A DNA stretch of 64,000 bases from Pseudoalteromonas sp. (lineage in GTDB: Bacteria; Pseudomonadota; Gammaproteobacteria; Enterobacterales; Alteromonadaceae). The DNA lies in NCBI RefSeq assembly GCF_018402495.1, contig NZ_JAGYIU010000001.1:620001-684000 (forward strand). The letters are read 5' to 3'. This document shows, piece after piece, positions 48,296 through 59,432 of the stretch. The notes beneath the pieces were generated by a model that worked only from the letters and a program-made list of their open reading frames with translations, did no database searches and was not told where the DNA came from. The position numbers were made by a program, and so were the translations under genes. Positions within the stretch are counted from its first letter, which is position 1, and each line of letters begins with the position of its first letter.

Positions 48296-48473
48296 AAAAT
48301 ACTTCCTCGTCAATCTGAGGCCATTATATAGGCCTAAATTGATAAATCGCAAAGTTTTGCGCCTGTAAATTAAAATTAATTGTGATAGCATGGTTACTTA
48401 GAAATAATAACAAACACTCTTAATACCTAATACTGGGTTGTTGAGAGCTGATACTGAAGGAATGTGATATCAA

Positions 48474-51173
48474 ATGACTGATCTCGCCAATGAAATTCTG
48501 CCAGTCAATATTGAAGACGAGTTAAAAAACTCCTACTTAGATTACGCCATGAGTGTAATTGTAGGACGTGCATTACCAGACGTACGTGACGGTTTAAAAC
48601 CTGTTCACCGTCGCGTTTTGTTTGCAATGAACGAGCTTAGTAATGACTGGAACAAGCCTTACAAAAAATCGGCCCGTGTGGTCGGTGACGTAATCGGTAA
48701 ATACCACCCACACGGCGACAGTGCAGTTTATGACACCATCGTACGTATGGCTCAGCCATTCTCACTGCGTTACATGCTAGTAGATGGTCAAGGTAACTTT
48801 GGTTCGGTTGATGGTGATTCAGCAGCGGCAATGCGTTATACAGAAGTACGTATGGCAAAAATGTCGCACGAATTATTAGCCGATCTTGAAAAAGAAACGG
48901 TTGATTTTGTGCCTAACTACGATGGCACAGAGCAAATTCCTGATGTGTTACCCACTAAAATACCTAATCTATTAGTTAATGGCTCATCAGGTATAGCGGT
49001 TGGTATGGCCACCAATATTCCGCCACATAACTTAACAGAAGTCGTGAATGGCTGTTTAGCGCTTATTCAAAACCCTGAATTAACCATAACAGAGTTGATG
49101 GATTACATTCCTGGGCCTGATTTCCCAACTGCGGCGATTATTAACGGTAAAAAAGGTATTGAACAAGCTTATCAAACCGGTCGTGGTAAAGTGTACATGC
49201 GTGCGCGTGCTGACATCGAAACCGATGAAAAGACGGGTCGCGAAACCATTATTGTTCATGAAATCCCTTACCAAGTTAACAAAGCACGTTTGATTGAAAA
49301 AATCGCCGAGCTAGTTAAAGATAAAAAAATTGAAGGGATCAGCGCACTACGTGATGAATCAGATAAAGACGGTATGCGTATCGTTATCGAGATCAAACGT
49401 GGTGACGTAGGTGAAGTTATTTTAAACAACCTTTATTCACAAACTCAGTTACAAACTGTGTTTGGTATGAACATGGTTGCGTTAATTAATAACCAACCTA
49501 AGTGTTTCAACTTAAAAGAAATGCTTGAAGAGTTTATTATTCACCGTCGTGAAGTTGTTACCCGTCGTACGGTGTTTGATTTACGCAAAGCCCGCGATCG
49601 TGCGCATACGCTAGAAGGTTTAGCGATTGCACTGGCTAATATTGACCCAATTATTGAACTTATTCGTAAGTCGCCAACACCTGCTGAAGCAAAAGTTGCA
49701 TTAACTGCGCGTCCATGGGAATTAGGTAATGTTAAAGCCATGCTTGATAAAGCAGGCGAAGACAACGTGGCACGCCCAGATTGGTTAGCAAGCGAGCTTG
49801 GTATTCGTGATGGTCAGTACTATATTTCTGAGCAACAAGCTCAAGCAATATTAGACTTACGTTTACACAAACTGACGGGTCTTGAACACGAAAAAATTCT
49901 TACCGAATATCAATCATTACTTGAGTTGATTGCTGAGTTATTATTCATTTTGGCAAGTCCAGATCGTTTAATGGAAGTTATTCGTGATGAGCTCGTTGAA
50001 ATTAAAGAGCAATATGGTGATGAGCGCCGCACTGAAATAAATGCTGCAGCACACGATATTAGCCTTGAAGATTTAATTAACGAAGAGAACGTAGTTGTTA
50101 CGCTTTCACATGAAGGGTACGTTAAATATCAAGCATTAACTGATTACGAAGCGCAGCGTCGTGGTGGTAAAGGTAAGTCAGCAACTAAGATGAAAGATGA
50201 AGATTTCATTGAACGTTTATTGGTTGCCAATACGCACGATACTATTTTATGTTTCTCTACAGCGGGTCGTTTATATTGGCTTAAAGTATACCAGTTGCCA
50301 CTTGCCAGTCGTGCAGCGCGTGGTAAGCCAATTGTTAACTTATTACCGCTTGAAGCAGACGAACGTATTACTGCAATCCTGCCAGTGCGCGATTATGAAG
50401 ATGATAAGTACATCTTTATGGCGACAGCATTTGGTACAGTTAAGAAAACGCCATTAACGGCATACAGTCGCCAACGTGCAAGCGGAATTATTGCGGTTAA
50501 CTTAAACGAAGGTGATAGTTTAATCGGTGTTGATATTACCGATGGCAGCAACGAAATTATGTTGTTCACTGATGCGGGTAAAGTTGTTCGCTTTAAAGAA
50601 GCTGAAGAAACAGCTGTCGTTGATGAAAATGGTAACCCAATACTAGACGAAGAAGGTAAACCTGAAATTCGTTTTAAAGGTGTACGTCCTATGGGCCGCA
50701 CGGCAACGGGTGTCCGTGGTATTAAGATGCCAGAGGGGCAACGTGTTGTATCACTTATTGTACCAAAGAATGATGGCGCAATATTAACAGTGACAGAAAA
50801 TGGCTATGGCAAGCGTACTCAACTTGAAGATTACCCATCTAAGAGTCGTGCAACACAAGGTGTTGTATCAATCAAAGTGAGTGAGCGTAACGGTGCTGTT
50901 GTTGGTGCTGTACAGGTTGATGACAACGACGAAATAATGATTATTTCGAATCGTGGTACCTTAGTGCGTACTCGCGTTAATGAAGTTTCTACGGTTGGAC
51001 GTAACACCCAAGGTGTTATTTTGATCAGAACTATTGACGAAGAGCAAGTAGTTGGTTTACAACGTATAGAAGAAATTGAAGTGACTGAAAGTGACTTGGT
51101 TGATATCGAAGACGTTGAAACAGTAGATACAGTTATTGATGAAGTGGCGGATGACAATCCTCCTTCAGAATAA
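48474..51173 (+). CDS. gyrA: DNA gyrase subunit A
   Basis: An 899-residue type II topoisomerase subunit that cuts and reseals DNA while GyrB supplies energy for negative supercoiling. The catalytic tyrosine is Tyr122 in [11 protein letters not shown]. The quinolone-resistance region reads [15 protein letters not shown] with Ser83 and Asp87, the susceptible residues in E. coli numbering. The GyrA box QRRGGKG (near 560) begins the C-terminal DNA-wrapping beta-pinwheel. The protein is longer than E. coli's (875) owing to insertions, including an acidic stretch (EEGKPEIRF region), and an acidic tail. It is divergent from ubiG and followed by a terminator. Confidence 0.97.
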   Translation: MTDLANEILPVNIEDELKNSYLDYAMSVIVGRALPDVRDGLKPVHRRVLFAMNELSNDWNKPYKKSARVVGDVIGKYHPHGDSAVYDTIVRMAQPFSLRYMLVDGQGNFGSVDGDSAAAMRYTEVRMAKMSHELLADLEKETVDFVPNYDGTEQIPDVLPTKIPNLLVNGSSGIAVGMATNIPPHNLTEVVNGCLALIQNPELTITELMDYIPGPDFPTAAIINGKKGIEQAYQTGRGKVYMRARADIETDEKTGRETIIVHEIPYQVNKARLIEKIAELVKDKKIEGISALRDESDKDGMRIVIEIKRGDVGEVILNNLYSQTQLQTVFGMNMVALINNQPKCFNLKEMLEEFIIHRREVVTRRTVFDLRKARDRAHTLEGLAIALANIDPIIELIRKSPTPAEAKVALTARPWELGNVKAMLDKAGEDNVARPDWLASELGIRDGQYYISEQQAQAILDLRLHKLTGLEHEKILTEYQSLLELIAELLFILASPDRLMEVIRDELVEIKEQYGDERRTEINAAAHDISLEDLINEENVVVTLSHEGYVKYQALTDYEAQRRGGKGKSATKMKDEDFIERLLVANTHDTILCFSTAGRLYWLKVYQLPLASRAARGKPIVNLLPLEADERITAILPVRDYEDDKYIFMATAFGTVKKTPLTAYSRQRASGIIAVNLNEGDSLIGVDITDGSNEIMLFTDAGKVVRFKEAEETAVVDENGNPILDEEGKPEIRFKGVRPMGRTATGVRGIKMPEGQRVVSLIVPKNDGAILTVTENGYGKRTQLEDYPSKSRATQGVVSIKVSERNGAVVGAVQVDDNDEIMIISNRGTLVRTRVNEVSTVGRNTQGVILIRTIDEEQVVGLQRIEEIEVTESDLVDIEDVETVDTVIDEVADDNPPSE

Positions 51174-51181
51174 TTAGATTG

Positions 51182-51208
51182 AAAAAAGCGGCCTTGGCCG
51201 CTTTTTTT
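51182..51208 (+). terminator. Terminator after gyrA
   Basis: AAAAAAGCGGCC-TT-GGCCGCTTTTTTT: a 6-bp GC stem with A and T runs, nine bases past the stop. Confidence 0.93.
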
Positions 51209-51271
51209 ATGTGGTTGAAAAAAATTAAATTAGTTTAATTCAAGTTAAATTACTGGAATGAGGAAAAGGTA

Positions 51272-52354
51272 ATGAGTATATATAATTTTTGTGCAGGCCC
51301 TGCAATGTTACCACCGGCTGTTATGCAAAAAGCGCAAAAAGAGTTTTTAAACTGGCAAGGTCTAGGTGTATCGGTGATGGAAATAAGTCATCGTAGTCAT
51401 GAATTTTTAGCATTAACCGCTAAATGTGAAGCCAGCCTGCGTCGTTTAATGAATATAAGTGACGAGTTTGAAGTGCTATTTATGCACGGTGGTGGTCGAG
51501 GTCAATTCAGTGCGGTACCTTTAAATCTTCATGTTAACGGTAAAAAAGCGGTTTATTGTGAAAATGGCGTTTGGTCAAAAAGTGCAACCAGCGAAGCAGA
51601 TAAGTTTACTCAAACTCACGCTATTGATGTACGTAATGATGATAACGGTTTGTTTTCTATTAAGCAGATAGCCGACTGGGTTTTACCGGCTGATGCGTCT
51701 TATATTCATTATTGTCCGAATGAAACGGTAGACGGCCTTGAAATATTTGACATACCCAGTCATCCAACGGCGCCGATTGTAGCCGATATGTCATCGACTA
51801 TTTTATCGCGCGAAATTGACGTTAATAAATTTGATTTAATCTACGCAGGTGCACAAAAAAATATCGGTCCATCGGGCATTGCTATTGTGATTGTTCGCAA
51901 AACGCTACTTGAGCGTGAAGGGCTCGCCAAGCCGGGTATTTTAGATTACGCCCTTGAAGCAAAACAAGGCAGCATGTTTAACACCCCACCGACCTTTGCT
52001 TGGTATTTAGCGGCTGAAGTATTCGCATGGCTTGAGCAAACCGGGGGGGTAAAAGCCATGGAAGCACACAATATTGCCAAAGCGCAGCTGCTTTATGATT
52101 TTATTGATGGCTCAGACTTTTATACCAATAAAGTGGCGAAGCATTGCCGTTCACGTATGAATGTGCCTTTTTGGCTGGTTGATGAAAACTTAAATGATAA
52201 GTTTGTGAAAGAGTCAAAACAAGAGGGCTTGTTAGCGCTTGAAGGTCATCGTATTGTAGGTGGGATGCGCGCCAGTATTTATAACGCGATGCCATTGGAA
52301 GGCGTACAAGCTCTAGTTGACTTTATGGCTAACTTCGCCAAGGAGAATAGTTAA
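51272..52354 (+). CDS. serC: Phosphoserine aminotransferase
   Basis: A 360-residue PLP enzyme that transaminates 3-phosphohydroxypyruvate to phosphoserine, and also serves pyridoxal phosphate synthesis. Features: [44 protein letters not shown] and the PLP-lysine segment [19 protein letters not shown] (Lys near 197). Length matches E. coli SerC (362). GAGGAAAAGG precedes the ATG. It overlaps aroA by one base (TAATG), the same serC-aroA operon as in E. coli. Confidence 0.96.
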   Translation: MSIYNFCAGPAMLPPAVMQKAQKEFLNWQGLGVSVMEISHRSHEFLALTAKCEASLRRLMNISDEFEVLFMHGGGRGQFSAVPLNLHVNGKKAVYCENGVWSKSATSEADKFTQTHAIDVRNDDNGLFSIKQIADWVLPADASYIHYCPNETVDGLEIFDIPSHPTAPIVADMSSTILSREIDVNKFDLIYAGAQKNIGPSGIAIVIVRKTLLEREGLAKPGILDYALEAKQGSMFNTPPTFAWYLAAEVFAWLEQTGGVKAMEAHNIAKAQLLYDFIDGSDFYTNKVAKHCRSRMNVPFWLVDENLNDKFVKESKQEGLLALEGHRIVGGMRASIYNAMPLEGVQALVDFMANFAKENS

Positions 52355-53631
52355 TGGAGCAACTTTCCCTAGCCCCTATTTCACACGTTAATGGTACTGT
52401 GACATTACCGGGCTCAAAAAGCTTATCAAACCGAATTTTATTATTAGCAGCATTATCTAACGGCACCACTGTTGTTGAAAACTTACTCGATAGCGACGAT
52501 ATTCGCCATATGCTGGGCGCTTTAGAGCAGCTAGGTGTGAATGTGACACTTAATAATGCGCGCACTGTAGCAACCGTAGAGGGCGTGAGTGGCGTGTTTA
52601 ATACGCCAACGGAGCCGTTGTTTTTAGGTAATGCAGGTACTGCGTATCGACCATTAACAGCCGTACTTGCAGCCACTGCGGGTGAATACGAGCTCATTGG
52701 TGAGCCGCGCATGGAAGAGCGACCAATTGGTCATTTAGTTGATGCCTTACAAGCCTTGGGTGGTAATGTCAGTTATTTAAAAAATAAAGATTACCCACCA
52801 CTTAAAATTATCGGTGGGCAAATTTCCGGTGGTGAAGTCGAAATTGACGGCAGTATTTCAAGTCAATTTTTAACGGCGCTGCTCATGGCTGCGCCGTTAT
52901 TTAAAGGTAATACTCAAATTAAAATTAAAGGCACGTTAGTCTCTAAGCCTTATATTGATATTACTCTGGATGTGATGGCGCGCTTTGGCGTGACAGTTGA
53001 GCATAAAAATTACACTACCTTCTTCGTTAAAGGTGCACAACAGTACCAAGCTGTTAAGCGTATTATGGTAGAAGGGGATGCTTCATCCGCTTCTTACTTT
53101 ATTGCTGCAGCAGCAATTGCCGGTGGCGAAATAGAAATAAAAGGTGTCGGTGCTAAATCAGTTCAAGGTGATATTGGTTTTGCTAAAGTGATGGAGCAGG
53201 TTGGTGCCAAAATTGATTGGTATGACGAGCGTTTAGTTGTTCGTAAAGGCGAGCTTAACGGTATCGATATAGACGCAAATGCGATACCTGATGCTGCAAT
53301 GACTTTAGCTACTGTTGCTTTGTTTGCAAAAGGGCCAACTGCTATTCGCAACATTTATAACTGGCGCGTAAAAGAAACGGACCGTTTACATGCGATGGCT
53401 ACTGAGCTTAAAAAAGTAGGGGCTGACGTGGTTGAAGGGCACGACTTTATTGAAATCACACCGCCAAAACAATTTAATAATGTCGCAGTTGATACCTATG
53501 ACGATCACCGTATTGCTATGTGCTTTGCACTGGTAGCTGTGGGTGGAAAACCAATCACAATTAATGATCCAGCTTGTACATATAAGACATTTCCAACATT
53601 TTTCAAAGTGTTAGCATCTGTCAGCAAATAG
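52354..53631 (+). CDS. aroA: 5-enolpyruvylshikimate-3-phosphate synthase
   Basis: A 425-residue shikimate pathway enzyme joining shikimate 3-phosphate and phosphoenolpyruvate. Features: [20 protein letters not shown] (catalytic Lys near 22), [19 protein letters not shown] (the GNAGTA signature near 92-97), GDASSASYF and the late [15 protein letters not shown] plus [13 protein letters not shown] segments. The GNAGTA motif has its common class I form. Length equals E. coli AroA (427). Its ATG overlaps the serC stop. A 107-base gap separates it from cmk. Confidence 0.96.
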   Translation: MEQLSLAPISHVNGTVTLPGSKSLSNRILLLAALSNGTTVVENLLDSDDIRHMLGALEQLGVNVTLNNARTVATVEGVSGVFNTPTEPLFLGNAGTAYRPLTAVLAATAGEYELIGEPRMEERPIGHLVDALQALGGNVSYLKNKDYPPLKIIGGQISGGEVEIDGSISSQFLTALLMAAPLFKGNTQIKIKGTLVSKPYIDITLDVMARFGVTVEHKNYTTFFVKGAQQYQAVKRIMVEGDASSASYFIAAAAIAGGEIEIKGVGAKSVQGDIGFAKVMEQVGAKIDWYDERLVVRKGELNGIDIDANAIPDAAMTLATVALFAKGPTAIRNIYNWRVKETDRLHAMATELKKVGADVVEGHDFIEITPPKQFNNVAVDTYDDHRIAMCFALVAVGGKPITINDPACTYKTFPTFFKVLASVSK

Positions 53632-53738
53632 GTTGTTTATAAGTATTTATAAAATTTTACATACTAAAAGCAGATATATTGAATTAACTAACGTATAATG
53701 TGGCGGTTTATTTTGGTGTGCATTGAAGGAGATTTTAA

Positions 53739-54449
53739 ATGCAGGCGTTATTAATGCCCGTAATCACCGTAGATGGCCCAAGTGGTTCTGGTAAAGGAAC
53801 TGTTTGTCGCCTATTGGCTGAAAAATTAGGCTGGGATGTGTTAGATAGCGGAGCAATTTATCGCGTACTATCACTGGCAGCACTTCATCACCAAATTGCG
53901 TTAGATAACGAAGAAGCACTCGTTCCATTAGCTGCCAATCTTGATGTGCAGTTTTTGATAGACAGTGACACTAATGCAGGAAAGATTATTTTAGAAGGCG
54001 AAGATGTAACCACCACTATTCGAAATGAAGAAGTGGGAGCTGCAGCGTCTAAAGTGGCCGCATTGCCCCGTGTTCGTGAAGCATTGCTTCGCCGCCAACG
54101 TGCATTTAGAACAGAAAACGGTTTAATTGCCGATGGTCGCGATATGGGTACTGTGGTATTTCCAGATGCGCCATTAAAGATATTTCTAACCGCAAGTGCA
54201 CAAGAACGTGCTCGCAGACGTTTTGTTGAGTTGAATGAGCGCGGGCTTGATGTTACACTAGGTGGTCTATTACAGGACATTCAAGCACGTGATGATCGCG
54301 ATATGAATCGCGCCGTTGCGCCGCTTGCACCTGCAGAGGATGCGATTGAGATTGATACTAGCGAACTCAATGCGCAGCAAGTCTTTGATAAGGTTATAAC
54401 TTTATTAGATGCGAGCATCTCAGAAGGTAAGCTTCCTAAACGAAGCTAA
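53739..54449 (+). CDS. cmk: Cytidylate kinase
   Basis: A 236-residue kinase that phosphorylates CMP and dCMP. The P-loop is [19 protein letters not shown] (about 12-30), followed by [16 protein letters not shown], the CMP-binding [30 protein letters not shown] region and [21 protein letters not shown]-type Shine-Dalgarno (AAGGAG) precedes the ATG. It is longer than E. coli Cmk (227) by a few tail residues. It lies upstream of rpsA, as in most gammaproteobacteria, with 95 bases between them. Confidence 0.95.
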   Translation: MQALLMPVITVDGPSGSGKGTVCRLLAEKLGWDVLDSGAIYRVLSLAALHHQIALDNEEALVPLAANLDVQFLIDSDTNAGKIILEGEDVTTTIRNEEVGAAASKVAALPRVREALLRRQRAFRTENGLIADGRDMGTVVFPDAPLKIFLTASAQERARRRFVELNERGLDVTLGGLLQDIQARDDRDMNRAVAPLAPAEDAIEIDTSELNAQQVFDKVITLLDASISEGKLPKRS

Positions 54450-54544
54450 ACACATTTTATGCACCAGCAGGACGCCAGTGCTATTTTAACAACCCCATGC
54501 AGCATGGTTGCTTATTGGTATTAATATATGAGACGTATATTCGT

Positions 54545-56212
54545 ATGTCAGAAAATTTTGCGCAGTTATTTGAAGAAAGCTTAAAGGGTTTTGAAGCAGA
54601 GCAAGGCTCTATCGTTAAAGGTACAGTAATCTCAATCGAGAACAACATTGTACTTGTAGATGCTGGTCTTAAATCAGAAAGTGCTATCCCTGCAGAGCAG
54701 TTCAAAAATGCTGCTGGTGAACTAGAAGTTGCTGTTGGCGACGAAGTAGATGTTGCACTAGATGCAATCGAAGACGGTTTCGGTGAAACTATCCTTTCTC
54801 GTGAGAAAGCGAAGCGTCACGAAGCATGGATCCGTCTTGAGAAAGCATGTGAAGAGCAAGAGACTGTTACTGGTGTTATCAACGGTAAAGTTAAAGGCGG
54901 TTTCACTGTTGAAGTTGATTCAATCCGTGCTTTCCTACCTGGTTCACTTGTTGATGTTCGTCCAGTACGTGACACAACTCACCTTGAAGGCAAAGAGCTT
55001 GAATTTAAAGTAATCAAGCTTGATCAAAAACGTAACAACGTTGTTGTTTCACGTCGTGCAGTTATCGAATCAGAAAACTCACAAGAACGTGAAGAACTTC
55101 TTGCTAACCTTGTTGAAGGTCAAGAAGTTAAAGGTATCGTTAAGAACCTTACTGACTACGGTGCGTTCGTTGACCTTGGTGGTGTTGATGGTTTACTACA
55201 CATTACTGATATGGCGTGGAAGCGTGTTAAGCACCCTTCAGAAATCGTTAATGTTGGCGACGAAATCGCAGTTAAAGTTCTTAAATTCGACAAAGATAAA
55301 ACACGTGTATCTTTAGGCCTTAAACAGCTTGGCGAAGATCCATGGGCAGCTATCGCTGGTCGTTACCCAGAAGGTTCTAAACTTTCTGGTCGTGTTACTA
55401 ACCTTACTGATTACGGTTGCTTCGTTGAAATCGAAGAAGGCGTTGAAGGTCTAGTACACGTTTCTGAAATGGATTGGACTAACAAGAACATCCACCCTTC
55501 AAAAGTTGTATCACTAGGTGACACTGTTGAAGTAATGGTTCTTGAAATCGACGAAGAACGTCGTCGTATTTCTCTTGGTCTTAAGCAATGTATTGCTAAT
55601 CCTTGGCAGGAATTTGCTCGTCTACAAAACAAAGGCGACCAAGTTACTGGTAAGATCAAATCAATCACTGACTTCGGTATCTTTATCGGTCTTGACGGTG
55701 GTATTGATGGTCTTGTACACCTTTCAGACATTTCTTGGAATACACCTGGCGAAGAAGCTGTACGTGAATTCAAGAAAGGCGACGAAATCACTGCTATCGT
55801 ATTGCAAGTTGACCCAGAGCGTGAACGTATCTCTCTAGGTGTTAAGCAAATCGAAGCTGACCCATTCAATAACTACCTTGATGCAAACAAAAAAGGTGCT
55901 ATTGTTAAAGGTAAAGTGACTGAAGTTGATGCGAAAGGCGCAACTGTTGAACTTATCGAAGGCGTTGAAGGTTACATCCGTGTAGCTGATATCGCTCAAG
56001 AGCGCGTTGAAGATGCAACTACTGTTGTTTCTGTAGGCGACGAGATTGAAGTTAAATACGTTGGTGTTGATCGTAAGAACCGCACTTTAAGCTTATCTGT
56101 TAAAGCTCTTTTCGAAGCAGAAGAGAAAGAAGTACTAGAGAAGCTTAAGAAAGAAGAGCCAGTGTTTGAAAACGCAATGGCAGCTGCTTTCGCAAATGCA
56201 CAAAAAGACTAA
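54545..56212 (+). CDS. rpsA: 30S ribosomal protein S1
   Basis: A 555-residue protein with six tandem S1 RNA-binding domains, the first two binding the ribosome and the rest capturing mRNA. It matches E. coli S1 (557) from [26 protein letters not shown] to the end. Repeats such as [39 protein letters not shown] and [20 protein letters not shown] mark domains 3 to 5. I start at the ATG at 54545; an upstream ATG at 54497 would add 16 unrelated residues. No Shine-Dalgarno precedes the start, as in E. coli rpsA, whose leader folds into recognition hairpins and allows S1 autoregulation. Confidence 0.97.
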   Translation: MSENFAQLFEESLKGFEAEQGSIVKGTVISIENNIVLVDAGLKSESAIPAEQFKNAAGELEVAVGDEVDVALDAIEDGFGETILSREKAKRHEAWIRLEKACEEQETVTGVINGKVKGGFTVEVDSIRAFLPGSLVDVRPVRDTTHLEGKELEFKVIKLDQKRNNVVVSRRAVIESENSQEREELLANLVEGQEVKGIVKNLTDYGAFVDLGGVDGLLHITDMAWKRVKHPSEIVNVGDEIAVKVLKFDKDKTRVSLGLKQLGEDPWAAIAGRYPEGSKLSGRVTNLTDYGCFVEIEEGVEGLVHVSEMDWTNKNIHPSKVVSLGDTVEVMVLEIDEERRRISLGLKQCIANPWQEFARLQNKGDQVTGKIKSITDFGIFIGLDGGIDGLVHLSDISWNTPGEEAVREFKKGDEITAIVLQVDPERERISLGVKQIEADPFNNYLDANKKGAIVKGKVTEVDAKGATVELIEGVEGYIRVADIAQERVEDATTVVSVGDEIEVKYVGVDRKNRTLSLSVKALFEAEEKEVLEKLKKEEPVFENAMAAAFANAQKD

Positions 56213-56232
56213 TTAATTATAGTCTTTTAATT

Positions 56233-56255
56233 GGAAGGGCAGTTTATGCCCTTCC
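56233..56255 (+). terminator. Hairpin between rpsA and ihfB
   Basis: GGAAGGGC and GCCCTTCC form a perfect 8-bp stem with a 7-nt loop, followed after six bases by a T-rich run. It could terminate most rpsA transcripts before ihfB. Confidence 0.75.
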
Positions 56256-56279
56256 ACTATTTCTTTTTAAGGAAACGCT

Positions 56280-56567
56280 ATGACTAAGTCAGAACTGATA
56301 GAAACACTTGCTGAACAACATTCACATATTCCTGTGAAAGATGTTGAGAATGCTGTAAAAGAAATTCTTGAACAAATGGCCGGCTCATTATCTTCTTCAG
56401 ATCGTATTGAGATCCGAGGTTTTGGAAGTTTCTCTTTGCATTACCGCGCGCCGCGTACAGGGCGTAACCCTAAAACAGGTGAAACTGTAGAGTTAGATGG
56501 TAAGCATGTACCTCATTTTAAACCAGGCAAAGAACTACGTGACCGTGTAAACGCAAGTATTGCTTAG
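56280..56567 (+). CDS. ihfB: Integration host factor beta subunit
   Basis: A 95-residue DNA-bending protein that pairs with IhfA. It matches E. coli IhfB (94): [33 protein letters not shown], then the signature [22 protein letters not shown] with the Pro at the tip of the DNA-intercalating arm, and [20 protein letters not shown] lies upstream. It follows rpsA as in E. coli, with a hairpin between them, and precedes lapA by 21 bases. Confidence 0.97.
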   Translation: MTKSELIETLAEQHSHIPVKDVENAVKEILEQMAGSLSSSDRIEIRGFGSFSLHYRAPRTGRNPKTGETVELDGKHVPHFKPGKELRDRVNASIA

Positions 56568-56588
56568 TAAACTTATTGGAGTAGTTAC

Positions 56589-56870
56589 TTGTTCAAGGTA
56601 TTAAAAATTATTCTGGCGGCACTTTTTTTAATTGGTGCGTTTGTATTGGGTTCTCAAAATCCACAATTAACACAAATTAACTACATAATAGCCAGTAATA
56701 CATTACCTTTAGCCGTTATAATAAGTATCTGCTTTTTGCTAGGTGTTGTAGTGGGTTGTTTTGTGAGTTTTAAATTGTTCACGCAATTAAAGTGGCAAAA
56801 TTACCGTTTAAAAAAGCAATTAACGCCTGAAAAAGATAATAAAAAGCGTATTGCCAACAAAGACACCTAA
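56589..56870 (+). CDS. lapA: Lipopolysaccharide assembly protein LapA
   Basis: A 93-residue inner-membrane protein with two transmembrane helices (about 4-22 and 40-64) around a short ENPQLTQINY-like loop (SQNPQLTQINYIIASN), followed by a coiled cytoplasmic tail (LKWQNYRLKKQL). This is the YciS/LapA pattern. With LapB it takes part in controlling LpxC and LPS assembly. The start is a TTG at 56589 with GGAG at normal distance. It is separated from lapB by two bases and cotranscribed with it. Confidence 0.92.
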   Translation: MFKVLKIILAALFLIGAFVLGSQNPQLTQINYIIASNTLPLAVIISICFLLGVVVGCFVSFKLFTQLKWQNYRLKKQLTPEKDNKKRIANKDT

Positions 56871-56872
56871 TT

Positions 56873-58009
56873 ATGATTGAGCTGTTGTTTTTACTGCTTC
56901 CCGTTGCCGCCGGTTATGGTTGGATCATGGGAAAAAACAGTGCTAAAAATCAGGCTCATCAATTTAATCGTCAAATTACTTCTGAATACAGTAAAGGGTT
57001 AAAGTTTTTACTGGATAGGGAAGAAGATCAGGGGCTTGAGCATTTAATTAATTTGCTCGAAGTAGCTGCTGACTCTGTTGAACATTATTCTACTTTAGCA
57101 ACCATGTTTCGCCGCCGTGGTGAGCTTGACCGTGCAATAAAAATTCACGAACTGCTGCTAAAACACCCAAGCCTTAACGAAAAACAAGCCGCTAATAGCC
57201 GTTTAGAACTAGCTGAGGATTATATTTTAGCGGGGTTGCTCGATAGCGCAGAAGAGCATTTGATCTGGCTAGTTAAAAATAACCATGCTGAAGCCCTCGA
57301 CCCGATTATTTCTTTGTATTCACAAACTCGTGAATGGGGAAAAGGCATTAATATGTTTGAAGCGCATACTGAACTTTTTTCTAAAGAACAACAGTTTAAA
57401 GCAATTGCTAATTTTTACTGTGAGCATGCGATTGCCAGTAACAATCCCCAACTTATGCATAAGTCCATTGGCCTAAACTTTAAAACAATTAGGCCTTTAT
57501 ATGAGCTTGGTCTGATAGCCTATACTAAAGAAGATTACGTAAAAGCAATTTATTATTGGCGAGAATTAATTTGCCAGTTTACTTTTTTTGCGCCACTGTT
57601 TATTGATAAGTTAGCACACAGTTATAAGCAGTTAAAATTAACTCACCAATTTCATGAACTCGTGAGCGACTTATTAGACAAAGGCGGGGTGATGATAAAA
57701 ATACAACATTGCCAAGCTTTACTAGAGCAAGGGCATACAGAGCAAGCATTTGAATTTTTAACCGACAGCCTAAAGCGTCAACCGACCATACGTGGCTTTA
57801 GTTTTTTACTACAATTAATGAGCGCAGAAAATAAAAATACCAAAGATGTACTTAATCAAATAGATAAACTTGTTACCTCATACATCGCCACTAAACCTGA
57901 TTTTCAATGTCAGCATTGTGGCTTTACAAGTTACACCATTTATTGGAATTGCCCTTCGTGTAAGCATTGGGAAACCATTGTGCCTAGCAGAGGCTTAGAC
58001 GGATTTTAA
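56873..58009 (+). CDS. lapB: Lipopolysaccharide assembly protein LapB (YciM)
   Basis: A 378-residue protein with one N-terminal membrane helix (MIELLFLLLPVAAGYGWIMG), nine or so TPR repeats, and a C-terminal rubredoxin-like metal site: CQHCGFTSYTIYWNCPSCKHW (Cys at about 347, 350, 361 and 364). LapB delivers LpxC to FtsH for degradation and so sets LPS amounts; it is needed for growth in E. coli. Length is slightly below E. coli's (389). It follows lapA directly and precedes pyrF, the same order as in E. coli. Confidence 0.95.
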   Translation: MIELLFLLLPVAAGYGWIMGKNSAKNQAHQFNRQITSEYSKGLKFLLDREEDQGLEHLINLLEVAADSVEHYSTLATMFRRRGELDRAIKIHELLLKHPSLNEKQAANSRLELAEDYILAGLLDSAEEHLIWLVKNNHAEALDPIISLYSQTREWGKGINMFEAHTELFSKEQQFKAIANFYCEHAIASNNPQLMHKSIGLNFKTIRPLYELGLIAYTKEDYVKAIYYWRELICQFTFFAPLFIDKLAHSYKQLKLTHQFHELVSDLLDKGGVMIKIQHCQALLEQGHTEQAFEFLTDSLKRQPTIRGFSFLLQLMSAENKNTKDVLNQIDKLVTSYIATKPDFQCQHCGFTSYTIYWNCPSCKHWETIVPSRGLDGF

Positions 58010-58054
58010 TCTCTTAGCATTAAATTATACTTTTCGCACACTAGTAGGATAGTT

Positions 58055-58771
58055 ATGTCTTTCGAACAATCAAAAAAAATTCTTATTGCGCTTGATTATG
58101 ATGATCAGCAAACTGCGCTGGCATTTGTTAAGCAGCTTTCCCCGGATACTTGCCGATTAAAAGTAGGCAAAGAAATGTTTACTTATTTTGGCCCTGAATT
58201 TGTTAAAGAGCTAGTTGATTTAGGTTTTGATGTTTTTTTAGATTTAAAATTTCATGATATTCCAAATACCGTCGCTAAAGCGGTTACTGCTGCCGCTAAG
58301 ATGGGTGTATGGATGGTCAACGTGCATGCATCTGGTGGCTATGAAATGATGTATAAAGCCAAACAAGCACTTGAACAGTTTGGTGATAAAGCGCCCTTAT
58401 TAATTGCTGTTACCGTATTAACTAGCATGGATGAAGCAGAGCTTGAACGTTTAGGTATAAATAAATCCCCACAAGAACAAGTTATGCACCTAGCAAAACT
58501 AACAAAACAAGCTGGGCTTGATGGTGTGGTTTGCTCAGCGCAAGAGGCACACAGTTTAAAAGCCGCTTTAGGTAAAGAGTTTAAACTTGTTACACCGGGT
58601 ATTCGTCCTGCGGGCAGTGATGCGGGTGACCAAAAACGTATTATGACGCCAAAAGAAGCGATCGAAGCTGGCAGTGACTATTTAGTAATAGGTCGACCCA
58701 TTACACAAGCTATGGATCCGGTTACTGTGTTGGCTTCAATAAATGAATCTTTAGAAAATTTTAATGCGTAA
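58055..58771 (+). CDS. pyrF: Orotidine 5'-phosphate decarboxylase
   Basis: A 238-residue TIM-barrel enzyme making UMP from OMP, the last step of pyrimidine synthesis. The catalytic DxKxxD set is in [16 protein letters not shown] (Lys near residue 64), with KVGKEMF earlier and [21 protein letters not shown] and YLVIGRPIT later for phosphate binding. Length matches E. coli PyrF (245). It follows lapB by 45 bases and is probably cotranscribed. Its stop codon lies at the edge of repeat copy C, so that repeat forms the transcript's 3' end. Confidence 0.95.
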   Translation: MSFEQSKKILIALDYDDQQTALAFVKQLSPDTCRLKVGKEMFTYFGPEFVKELVDLGFDVFLDLKFHDIPNTVAKAVTAAAKMGVWMVNVHASGGYEMMYKAKQALEQFGDKAPLLIAVTVLTSMDEAELERLGINKSPQEQVMHLAKLTKQAGLDGVVCSAQEAHSLKAALGKEFKLVTPGIRPAGSDAGDQKRIMTPKEAIEAGSDYLVIGRPITQAMDPVTVLASINESLENFNA

Positions 58772-58919
58772 TAATGTTTAATCATTTTGAGGGGGAAACT
58801 TGACGCTAGCCGCGTTAAAATTTCTCATTTAGAGCAACCAAATAATGAAATTTTGCTTTGCTATCGACACGGTTTTCCTACTTCAAAATAGCTCACCAAT
58901 TTAATACAATTAGCATAAC
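58766..58919 (+). repeat. Dispersed ~160-bp repeat, copy C, touching the pyrF stop
   Basis: It shares TAATCATTTTGAGGG, CGTTAAAATTTCTCATTTAG and GCTATCGACACGG with copies A and B, in copy A orientation. The left CCAAT end is missing and the right end has decayed (ACAATTAGCATAAC versus GAATTGGTATTAC). Similarity begins at the last codons and stop of pyrF. Confidence 0.75.
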
Positions 58920-59002
58920 GCAATATTGCTTTTTTTAAAATAATCTCTTACATAGCGCGTTGTTTATGTTACATTAATGTTGTTTTTGTTGAGGGGTCCG
59001 CT

Positions 59003-59377
59003 TTGCGTATAATATTTTTTTTAGGTGTGATTGGCATTAGTGGCTTTGCTATTAATAAATATGTGCTTTCAAGCAAAATGTACGATAATGTCTCTAACAT
59101 TACAGATTTAGTGAGTGATTATCCTGTTGACTTATTCAAGTTTAAAAAAATGGCTCAAGATTATTCGCGGCATTTATGTTACAAAAATGAAGGTGTATTA
59201 GCAGGTGTTGATGTTAGCAGCAGTGAGTGCGTTGTTATACACGATAAAATGCAAAATCAGTGCATAGAAAAAGTATTTAGATTAGCACCGTTAAATATAG
59301 AGTCTAAAAAAGAATTAATTGAATACTCAAATGAATATTCTCGCTGTACCTTACCTTATAAAAATTTTAGGTTATAA
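59003..59377 (+). CDS. Small exported or anchored protein, unknown function
   Basis: A 124-residue product. The N-terminus (MRIIFFLGVIGISGFAINKYV) is a signal anchor or uncleaved signal peptide; the rest is hydrophilic with four cysteines (HLCYK, SECVV, NQCIE, SRCTL), which suggests two disulfides in the periplasm. The start is a TTG at 59003, with GAGGGG six bases upstream, a good ribosome binding site. It is followed by a terminator. I recognise no family, and its neighbours (repeat copy C and cvfB) do not suggest a role. Confidence 0.65.
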   Translation: MRIIFFLGVIGISGFAINKYVLSSKMYDNVSNITDLVSDYPVDLFKFKKMAQDYSRHLCYKNEGVLAGVDVSSSECVVIHDKMQNQCIEKVFRLAPLNIESKKELIEYSNEYSRCTLPYKNFRL

Positions 59378-59393
59378 GCTTGAGGGACTAAAC

Positions 59394-59427
59394 AGCCACT
59401 TAGCTTTAAAGCGTAAGTGGCTTTTTA
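59394..59427. terminator. Terminator after the orphan gene, also facing cvfB
   Basis: AGCCACTTA and TAAGTGGCT form a 9-bp stem with an inner AGCTTTAAAGC fold, followed by five Ts. It lies between convergent genes. Confidence 0.85.
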
Positions 59428-59432
59428 TTGAG

